The position numbers and the translations under genes are program-made. This document shows, in pieces, positions 40,442-45,053 of a stretch of 45,053 nucleotides of DNA (position 1 is its first letter; every line of letters starts with the position of its first letter). The stretch lies in the IMG/VR virus record IMGVR_UViG_3300031687_000028, positions 1 to 45,053 of that record; one strand, 5' to 3'. Under the pieces are notes generated by a model. That model did no database searches. It was not told the origin of the DNA and saw only the letters and a list, made by a program, of their open reading frames with translations. The DNA comes from a virus.

Positions 40442-41134
40442 TTATCCCATTAGTTTTTGTCCGATTGTCTTTGTTGGTTCGTAAGCATTTAAGAACTTAG
40501 CGAAGTTGTCTTGGTCTAAGAAGTGTTTAGGTGTTATGTTCTTCTTACCTACCCACCACTTGTCTTCACAAAAAGATTTTATAGCCTTATTGAAGTCTCC
40601 CTTGCTATAATCTTTTCTCAAGGAACTTAAATTCATTCTGTCTTGGTTGGTTAGGTTGTTAAAGTTAGATGGCATTTTTAAGTGCTTAGTTCTTGAATCG
40701 TTAAACCAATTTAAGAATTTAACCTTTGGGTCTTCTAGTTCCCCTTTCTCTTTCTCTTTCTCTTTCTCTTTCTCTTTCTCTTTCTCTTTGGTTAGAGTTT
40801 CACTCTTAGTAGAACCACCTAATTTGCCCCTCTCGGATTGCTCTTCAATATACCCTAACCTATTGATAACACTAGGGACTACGACATAGTCACCCTCTCG
40901 GTAAACTAACTCAAAACTGCATAAAACTTTAAAGATTCTTTCAACTTTTTGCTTGTTATGTCCTAAGATTCTCCTAAGATATCCTAAGTTCCACTCAAGT
41001 TTTGCTGAACTTTTTATGTGACACTCATCAATAAAGAACCGAAACATATCTCTTTCCTCTGCATTAAGCATTATAACTTTGTCATCGCTTCTCCAATCTT
41101 TTGGATAGAATGTGTAGCCTAATCTCTTACTCAT
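40442..41134 (-). CDS. Replication initiator (DnaD/O-like), 230 aa
   Basis: The N-terminal 100 residues look like a winged-helix domain, beginning GYTFYPKDWRSDDKVIMLNA and with EERDMFRFFIDECHIKSSAK, similar to DUF1376/DnaD-type phage replication proteins. A (KE)7 low-complexity linker (about 117-131) leads to a helical C-terminal domain, LSSLRKDYSKGDFNKAIKSF followed by DKWWVGKKNITPKHFLDQDN, typical of the DnaD/O module that contacts the helicase. It is immediately upstream of the ATPase gene and preceded by a structured leader. It probably recognises the origin and recruits the helicase. Confidence 0.7.
   Translation of the reverse strand: MSKRLGYTFYPKDWRSDDKVIMLNAEERDMFRFFIDECHIKSSAKLEWNLGYLRRILGHNKQKVERIFKVLCSFELVYREGDYVVVPSVINRLGYIEEQSERGKLGGSTKSETLTKEKEKEKEKEKEKEKGELEDPKVKFLNWFNDSRTKHLKMPSNFNNLTNQDRMNLSSLRKDYSKGDFNKAIKSFCEDKWWVGKKNITPKHFLDQDNFAKFLNAYEPTKTIGQKLMG
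40745..40789 (-). repeat. 6-bp microsatellite encoding a Lys-Glu linker
   Basis: Seven full copies of TTTCTC plus TTT (45 bases, + strand) encode (KE)7 on the - strand inside the initiator gene. Unit length six keeps the frame, so slippage would change linker length only. Confidence 0.92.
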
Positions 41135-41150
41135 TTCGTTGTTGTTTAAT

Positions 41151-41203
41151 AAAAAACCCCTGCAAATCCATCAGAGTCGAAGCTGATTTCATCACAAGGG
41201 TTT
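41151..41203 (-). terminator. Terminator-like hairpin in the leader of the initiator gene
   Basis: On the - strand AACCCTTG pairs with CAGGGGTT (one G-U), an inner AATCAG region pairs with CTGATGG-side bases, and GGGG is followed by TTTTTT at 41151-41156. It lies 17 bases before the initiator ATG, so it could stop or attenuate transcripts from the SSB side. The apical loop contains TTCGACT. Confidence 0.6.
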
Positions 41204-41217
41204 GTATAGTTTCCTTA

Positions 41218-41243
41218 AGTTGCCTATTTTTTCGACTGCAACT
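41218..41243 (-). promoter_or_regulatory. Second leader hairpin whose loop complements the terminator loop
   Basis: AGTTGC and GCAACT form a six-bp stem around a 14-base loop. On the - strand the loop carries AGTCGAA (41231-41237), the exact complement of TTCGACT in the terminator loop (41175-41181). The pair could form a kissing-loop or switch. It sits in the 127-base gap between the SSB-like and initiator genes. Confidence 0.5.
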
Positions 41244-41261
41244 AGAATGTAAAAGTACTAA

Positions 41262-41564
41262 TTAAAATGGTAGGTCATCTTTTACTGGTGTATTAGTTTT
41301 ATTTTGTGACTCATCTCTTGGGGCAGAAGATACGTTGTCTCCATTAGTCCAAATTACTTTTACGTTACCTAAGTAAGACTTGTCTGCTTTAGAGTCCCTC
41401 TCTTCCTTTGACTGAGAGATTGTCATATTACCTTGGTTACCAAATTGGTCTAAGTCATCGTTCAACGATATTGTTATCGGTAAATACTGACCTTTCTTAC
41501 CCTCAATAATTTTACTCTTATCAATTTTACTTAAGTTGATACTTGCTGTTATTAAACTAGCCAT
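41262..41564 (-). CDS. ssb: SSB-like single-stranded DNA-binding protein, 100 aa
   Basis: The C-terminus NTPVKDDLPF closely resembles the acidic DDDIPF tail by which SSB proteins recruit partners. The rest (SLITASINLSKIDKSKIIEG, KKGQYLPITISLNDDLDQFG, VKVIWTNGDN) could be a short OB-like beta barrel, though shorter than bacterial SSB (about 170 residues) and without its clear core. It lies between the exonuclease and the initiator genes, the expected place for a phage SSB. Tail motif and context make this assignment reasonable; the OB-fold match is weak. Confidence 0.7.
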   Translation of the reverse strand: MASLITASINLSKIDKSKIIEGKKGQYLPITISLNDDLDQFGNQGNMTISQSKEERDSKADKSYLGNVKVIWTNGDNVSSAPRDESQNKTNTPVKDDLPF

Positions 41565-41584
41565 AATAATAATTGTTTTGTGTA

Positions 41585-42319
41585 CTATAATGTACGATTA
41601 ATAAAAAATTGTTTTGCGTCAAATGATTCATCCTTGTAGAACAAATCGTATACCTCAGTAGCCTTCTCAACCTTCTCTCTACCTCTCTCATAGAAGTTAT
41701 CTGAGCAGTCAAATAGACCCATCTGGTGTGTGTTCTTGTCGATTACTAAGAATACCATATCGTATCCAAATATCTCTCGATATATGTACGCTTGTGAATC
41801 GTAGTTATACTTATTAGCTGAGAAGTGAAATGAGTTGATGTCAGACGATGTCTTGATGTCAACTATAAGTTTGTCATCGTGGTTGACTATGTCAGCCTTA
41901 CCCTTCCACATATTACCCATAATCTCTTTAACTCCTGGTACTTCGTGTTCAACCTCACCTACATTAATCATAGATGAAAACACATTGTTGTCAAGAAGCT
42001 TGTCCACCATGCCATCAGCCATATCTACCTCGTGCTGCAACATACACATTTCACCCTCACTTAGTTCCTTATAAACTTTTGTGGTTCTTGTGTTAGCCTC
42101 AATGATTTTAAACTTGTGTAGCTTATCCTTTTCAAGTATTGCAGTATGAAAGTAGCTACCAAATATCATTGCTGACGTAGCCTTAGTCTTCTCTTTTAAT
42201 GCTAGTGGATTAGTAAGCAGTGTACCAATGTTTGAGTTACTTAAATATTGCTGACCATAAGCACCGTAGTACCAAGTATCGTCTCGTAGCTTGTCTATTA
42301 TCTGTTCTCTAGTCTCCAT
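41585..42319 (-). CDS. PD-(D/E)XK exonuclease (RecB/RecE-type), 244 aa
   Basis: The order of motifs matches RecE/YqaJ-type recombination exonucleases: an early IFGSYFHTAILE (His at about 55), then GKADIV (Asp at about 142), IVDIKTSSD (Asp-x-Lys at about 152-155) and YDSQAYIY (Gln at about 173). These enzymes resect double-stranded ends to leave a strand for annealing. It is directly downstream of the ERF-type annealing gene, one base from its stop, the standard phage exonuclease-annealase pair. Length is close to the core domain only, so no helicase or other domain is fused. Confidence 0.83.
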   Translation of the reverse strand: METREQIIDKLRDDTWYYGAYGQQYLSNSNIGTLLTNPLALKEKTKATSAMIFGSYFHTAILEKDKLHKFKIIEANTRTTKVYKELSEGEMCMLQHEVDMADGMVDKLLDNNVFSSMINVGEVEHEVPGVKEIMGNMWKGKADIVNHDDKLIVDIKTSSDINSFHFSANKYNYDSQAYIYREIFGYDMVFLVIDKNTHQMGLFDCSDNFYERGREKVEKATEVYDLFYKDESFDAKQFFINRTL

Positions 42320-42320
42320 A

Positions 42321-42872
42321 TTACAGTGTTTTTAGTTTAGATTCAACACTTGGTGATAGGTCATACTTCTGCTTGATAGCATCTAGCTTACCGCCACTAA
42401 TGATATACTCAGCAGCCTTCTTATAAGCCTCATCCTTTACAGAACTAATGCTTTTTTTGTCGGACTTTGTATCTGACTTGCCGTGGTTGTTACTAGCATC
42501 GCTATCAGCGGTATCGTCTATTAGGAATAGGTTACCTAAACAATACTTCTTACCATAGGATGATGCACTACCAAACTTCTGTGGCATTTGCATACCCTTT
42601 TGGTCTAGGTCTATGCCTACTATTGCTACTGCTTCTATGGAGTCCTTGCCATCAGATATTGTGGCTATTGACTTTAGAATTGGGAACGGCTCTGTGCATA
42701 CGAGTTCTTCATTGACTGTAACCGACACCCCCAAGTCTAATAGGAATGGTTTTGTTGCCTCAAGGATGTCCTCAGCACTACGGAAGTTATACTTTCCAAA
42801 GCTATTGAACCTTGATTTCTTTGACTTAAATTGCGTTTGTATTGTCGCAAGTTTCTCATTTAGAGTTTTCAT
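42321..42872 (-). CDS. erf: ERF-family single-strand annealing protein, 183 aa
   Basis: The central segment KFGSASSYGKKYCLGNLFLI followed by DDTADSDASN is the ERF-family signature (GSA.SYGKRY.L..L..I.DD.D.D). The N-terminus has KYNFRSAEDILEATKPFLLD, also typical of the family (Y..R.ae.i...v.p.L). ERF proteins anneal complementary single strands in phage recombination. The C-terminal 40 residues are an independent helical tail that may contact partners. A putative -7 box (TATATTTG) lies about 27 bases upstream of the start, so this gene probably heads the recombination-replication transcript. Confidence 0.88.
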   Translation of the reverse strand: MKTLNEKLATIQTQFKSKKSRFNSFGKYNFRSAEDILEATKPFLLDLGVSVTVNEELVCTEPFPILKSIATISDGKDSIEAVAIVGIDLDQKGMQMPQKFGSASSYGKKYCLGNLFLIDDTADSDASNNHGKSDTKSDKKSISSVKDEAYKKAAEYIISGGKLDAIKQKYDLSPSVESKLKTL

Positions 42873-42898
42873 AATGGATTGTTTATTGTTTTAGTTTG

Positions 42899-42906
42899 CA
42901 AATATA
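42899..42906 (-). promoter_or_regulatory. Putative Bacteroidetes -7 box upstream of erf
   Basis: On the - strand TATATTTG (followed by C) is an exact TANNTTTG match, 27 bases before the erf ATG, in the largest noncoding gap (103 bases) of the block. A -33 TTG at the expected distance is not seen, so it may need an activator or the phage sigma factor. Confidence 0.5.
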
Positions 42907-42975
42907 AGATTATTTTTTCTACTTTATTAAGTAATTTTATTGTTCACGATTATAATAATTCGTATAGCATTTTAT

Positions 42976-43206
42976 TTAGTATATTAATTCGTCTATATGA
43001 ATATCATACTCTTCTAACAATTCACATAGTGCTTCTCTATATGTCTGTAAATTGAAATTGGTTTCATCGTGTTTCCAAGTTCTCCAAAAGTTATGTTGTA
43101 GTTCCCATATAAAACTTGCCATATCTGATGATTTCATAGCTTTCTTCATTGCCAATTCATCATCTTCATTATCTAAATCATATTCTAAGGTCGTTGTTGC
43201 TTTCAT
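42976..43206 (-). CDS. Small conserved hypothetical protein, 76 aa
   Basis: The ATG at 43206 (MKATTTLEYDLDNEDDELAM) gives the familiar form of the family; a longer frame from 43239 would overlap the upstream gene. The segment MASFIWELQHNFWRTWKHDE followed by FNLQTYREALCELLEEYDID-like residues is a pattern I recall from many phage proteins of unknown function. The start overlaps the previous stop (ATGA). Helical and acidic. Confidence 0.82.
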   Translation of the reverse strand: MKATTTLEYDLDNEDDELAMKKAMKSSDMASFIWELQHNFWRTWKHDETNFNLQTYREALCELLEEYDIHIDELIY

Positions 43207-43511
43207 ATTTTTATATAGTTTTCTTCTAAATATTTCCATAAAGATTTGTGAGAATAGCAGATTGGGTTACCTTCACTATCGTATGCAGTTAACCCCCCGT
43301 TACCAAAGTCGTTTTCCCAACAATACCACCCAAACCATTCATAACCCTCATCTCCATAACCTCCATAAATTTCTTTAATAAGTTCGGTTATTATTGTATG
43401 GTAAGGGTCAACAAAATTAATCATATCCACACCAATAGCGTATGCTTGATTAATGACTTTGTTTTCTTTCTGTAGACTTCTGACTACTTTTAAAAATTTT
43501 ATGTATTTCAT
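43203..43511 (-). CDS. Conserved hypothetical protein, 102 aa
   Basis: The protein contains ITELIKEIYGGYGDEGYEWF followed by GWYCWENDFGNGGLTAYDSE and ICYSHKSLWKYLEENY, an aromatic and Gly-rich layout recalled from phage proteins of unknown function. The last bases overlap the next start as ATGA. The N-terminus is basic (KYIKFLKVVRSLQKENKVIN). Confidence 0.82.
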   Translation of the reverse strand: MKYIKFLKVVRSLQKENKVINQAYAIGVDMINFVDPYHTIITELIKEIYGGYGDEGYEWFGWYCWENDFGNGGLTAYDSEGNPICYSHKSLWKYLEENYIKI

Positions 43512-43535
43512 TTATATTTTTTTTAATTTCCCATA

Positions 43536-44270
43536 TTATAATATATCTATGAATTGATTATAATCAACACTATCTATCAGTTTGTCAACTGATTTCTTTT
43601 TAATCTCAGACACCCTGACAAAGTTATTGATACCTTTTATACCTAAAGCATTGGCTATCTCTAGTCCGCTATGCTTGTTGCAGTCAAGTCCGTAAGCCAT
43701 TCTTAGAACCTCATACTCAATTGGACTTAAATGCTTCTGCATAACTCCTTTAAGATATGCGTTAAGTATATTTATGTTGTACGGCTCGGTCTTATCTTGA
43801 AAGTTGTTGTTGTCCTTGCCATCGTCAATCGTAAGAAATATAGAGCGAAAGAACATCTCTACGTTCTGCTTGTCATCTGATTCTTTCCTCATCAAATTCC
43901 TTTTATATTCAGGTATCCTCATACTTCCTCTGTTGATGTCAATACGTCTCCTAATCGCACCCTTAATTCTCTTGCTAAAGAAAGACTTTATTGTCTTCTC
44001 TACATCTCTAGATAATTTAAGGTGTTCGTAGTCTAGCTTGTCAACTGCTAGTATCAATGCTTCAGAACCAATCTGAATGAGGTCTGTGATATTAAGGACT
44101 CCAATGGCTATCTCCGATGATGGAAACTTCCTTGCTAAGTTCTCCACTAGTGGTAAGAATTTTATTATTAATTCATCTCTGCTATAGTCTAGCAGTTCTC
44201 TCTCAATAGGTTTTGAAACCTTGAGGTCATTAGTGTATCGAACATAGTTCTCAATGTCGTATCGCTTCAT
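43536..44270 (-). CDS. Phage-encoded sigma70-type RNA polymerase sigma factor, 244 aa
   Basis: Residues about 25-110 match sigma region 2: LIIKFLPLVENLARKFPSSE, then NITDLIQIGSEALILAVDKL (the 'DLIQ.G' helix) and KRIKGAIRRRIDINRGSMRI. Region 4 follows at about 185-230, QKHLSPIEYEVLRMAYGLDC with a helix-turn-helix in HSGLEIANALGIKGINNFVR. The 244-residue length and the absence of region 1.1 fit a small group 3-type factor. It is encoded upstream of the recombination and replication genes and would redirect host RNA polymerase to middle or late promoters. The - strand leader at 44271-44334 is A/T rich and contains TTAACACTTAACACTTAA-like repeats. Confidence 0.87.
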   Translation of the reverse strand: MKRYDIENYVRYTNDLKVSKPIERELLDYSRDELIIKFLPLVENLARKFPSSEIAIGVLNITDLIQIGSEALILAVDKLDYEHLKLSRDVEKTIKSFFSKRIKGAIRRRIDINRGSMRIPEYKRNLMRKESDDKQNVEMFFRSIFLTIDDGKDNNNFQDKTEPYNINILNAYLKGVMQKHLSPIEYEVLRMAYGLDCNKHSGLEIANALGIKGINNFVRVSEIKKKSVDKLIDSVDYNQFIDIL

Positions 44271-44334
44271 ACTGATTTTTTTCTGTTACATATCTATTAA
44301 GTGTTAAGTGTTAGTATTAATGTTTAAGTTTAGT

Positions 44335-44628
44335 TTATTTTTTTTTAATTAAGTCTTTTACCGCCTTAATTGTTTCCTTGATGTCGTTTGCTAATTCAAA
44401 TCTCTCTTGGTCGATAGCGGTGTGGAGGGAAATGTAAAGTTCATTCACCCTTTCCACAAGCCTTTCTTTCTCAGACTTGTCTTGGTCTAGTTGTATAACA
44501 TACTCCATAGGTGCGTTGTTATGTGTTGAGTTAGCGTTGTCATAGAACTCTTGGTCAAGTTCACGTTGCCTCGAATCTATAGCCTCTACTATCATTTCGG
44601 TTAGCTTTTGCATTTCTTTATCAGTCAT
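44335..44628 (-). CDS. Small protein with UVR-like helix, 97 aa
   Basis: A helical, charged protein. The C-terminal segment SLHTAIDQERFELANDIKET resembles the UVR motif of UvrB/UvrC (L..A...E.FE.AA.IRD.I..L), a short helical hairpin used in protein contacts; here it probably reflects convergent helix composition. Its start overlaps the neighbouring gene's stop by four bases (ATGA-like). Function unknown. Confidence 0.72.
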   Translation of the reverse strand: MTDKEMQKLTEMIVEAIDSRQRELDQEFYDNANSTHNNAPMEYVIQLDQDKSEKERLVERVNELYISLHTAIDQERFELANDIKETIKAVKDLIKKK

Positions 44629-44900
44629 AGCGAATTATTTACAATTTTATTACTCGGCTCTTGTCCTTTTAAAGAGTTGTTAACATGGTTGGCTATTTTT
44701 TCGTAGTTTACTGATGATAAGAAAGATTTAAGGAAACTCTTGACAATTATATTGTCAATAGAGTCAAAGTCAATTGCTTTCTCAACTATATCCTTTATTG
44801 ATTTCGTTGATTGATGCTCCACAAAATCAATCTTAGACGTAATTTCAACGTGAACTACGTATGTCTCATAATTAAATGATGTCGCTTTTATTGTTTCCAT
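44625..44900 (-). CDS. Hypothetical protein, 91 aa
   Basis: The N-terminal half is beta-like (METIKATSFNYETYVVHVEI), the rest helical (SIKDIVEKAIDFDSIDNIIV), and the end is Asn-rich (GQEPSNKIVNNSL). It lies at the upstream end of the visible - strand block and is preceded by an AT-rich leader with no Shine-Dalgarno sequence. No family recognised. Confidence 0.68.
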   Translation of the reverse strand: METIKATSFNYETYVVHVEITSKIDFVEHQSTKSIKDIVEKAIDFDSIDNIIVKSFLKSFLSSVNYEKIANHVNNSLKGQEPSNKIVNNSL

Positions 44901-44969
44901 AATTTTTTTTATTTATTTAAAGTTACTAATTAATTTTTAAAATTCATATTCTAAGCGTTGTGTGTAATG

Positions 44970-45053
44970 CTACCAAGAGTTTACATTCCTAGGGTAGTTT
45001 TCATTATTTGATAATGCGTCACTACAAGCCTTTCTAATATCTGTATCTTCAAT
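44970..45053 (-). CDS. C-terminal fragment of an unidentified gene cut by the window edge
   Basis: On the - strand one frame is open from the window edge to TAG at 44970-44972, giving IEDTDIRKACSDALSNNENY then PRNVNSW. Composition is protein-like, and the spacing to the next ATG (44900) matches an operon with a 69-base AT-rich gap. Identity cannot be told from 27 residues. Confidence 0.5.
   Translation of the reverse strand: MEDTDIRKACSDALSNNENYPRNVNSW

Noticed and set aside
41157-41200. CTGATGG and CGAAA in the leader, reminiscent of a hammerhead ribozyme core
   Set aside because: The core CTGATGA is not met and the order of stems does not fit any hammerhead type.
34021-42970. Shared 11-mer TCGTATAGCAT near 34022 and 42959, each just after a - strand stop codon
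   Set aside because: An 11-base match is expected many times by chance in 45 kb of AT-rich DNA, and the surrounding bases differ.

Overview
The window looks like part of a lytic, podovirus-type tailed phage infecting a Bacteroidetes host, most likely a marine flavobacterium. Four things point there. The DNA is very AT-rich, and arginine is almost always AGA or AGG. Starts are preceded by A/T-rich leaders (aaaaATG, TTATATTATG) instead of Shine-Dalgarno sequences. Two sites match the Bacteroidetes -7 box TANNTTTG. The head and tail genes follow the order and protein types familiar from Bacteroidetes podoviruses, including relatives of crAss-like phages. I see no integrase, tRNA, CRISPR array or insertion sequence. 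The lineage is recognised from memory of families, not from a search.

Layout. From 1 to 33936 every gene is on the + strand and makes up the late region. It begins with small proteins and lysis candidates: a one-TM protein, an M15-type peptidase, a HExxH protein and a two-TM holin-like protein. A GroES-like protein and a putative small terminase subunit follow. Then come the large terminase, portal, acidic putative scaffold, major capsid protein, a conserved structural protein, two connector-type proteins, two large tail proteins (1302 and 561 aa), and three putative internal (ejected) proteins of 197, 776 and 2941 aa. Three small conserved phage proteins close the region. Terminators sit after the capsid gene and after the next gene.

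From 44970 back to 34041 all genes are on the - strand and make up the replication, recombination and nucleotide module. In transcription order these are two small proteins, a sigma factor, two small conserved proteins, an ERF-type annealing protein, a PD-(D/E)XK exonuclease, an SSB-like protein, a DnaD/O-like initiator, a DnaB-like ATPase, several small proteins including a DUF3310-like one, a metallophosphoesterase, a T7-endonuclease-I-like resolvase, and a B12-dependent ribonucleotide reductase. The two blocks converge on a perfect bidirectional terminator at 33964-33999. Partial genes touch both window edges.

How they work together. The - strand block would supply transcription control (sigma), dNTPs (NrdJ), genome replication (initiator, helicase-like ATPase, SSB) and recombination or genome resolution (ERF, exonuclease, resolvase). 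The + strand block builds and packages the particle, delivers DNA through internal proteins carrying enzyme domains, and lyses the cell.

Most interesting points: (1) the 2941-aa internal protein carries two separate HExxH modules and an ADP-ribosyltransferase-like module, separated by TRQQ linkers conserved at DNA level with atypical Arg codons; (2) a - strand leader before the initiator gene has two hairpins with complementary 7-nt loops and a terminator; (3) a GroES-like protein lies in the packaging region; (4) adjacent genes in the - strand block share identical translation-initiation sequences. Three genes too short for a standard ORF list were recovered by reading frames (1577-1741, 36392-36538, 36538-36708), as were the two edge fragments.
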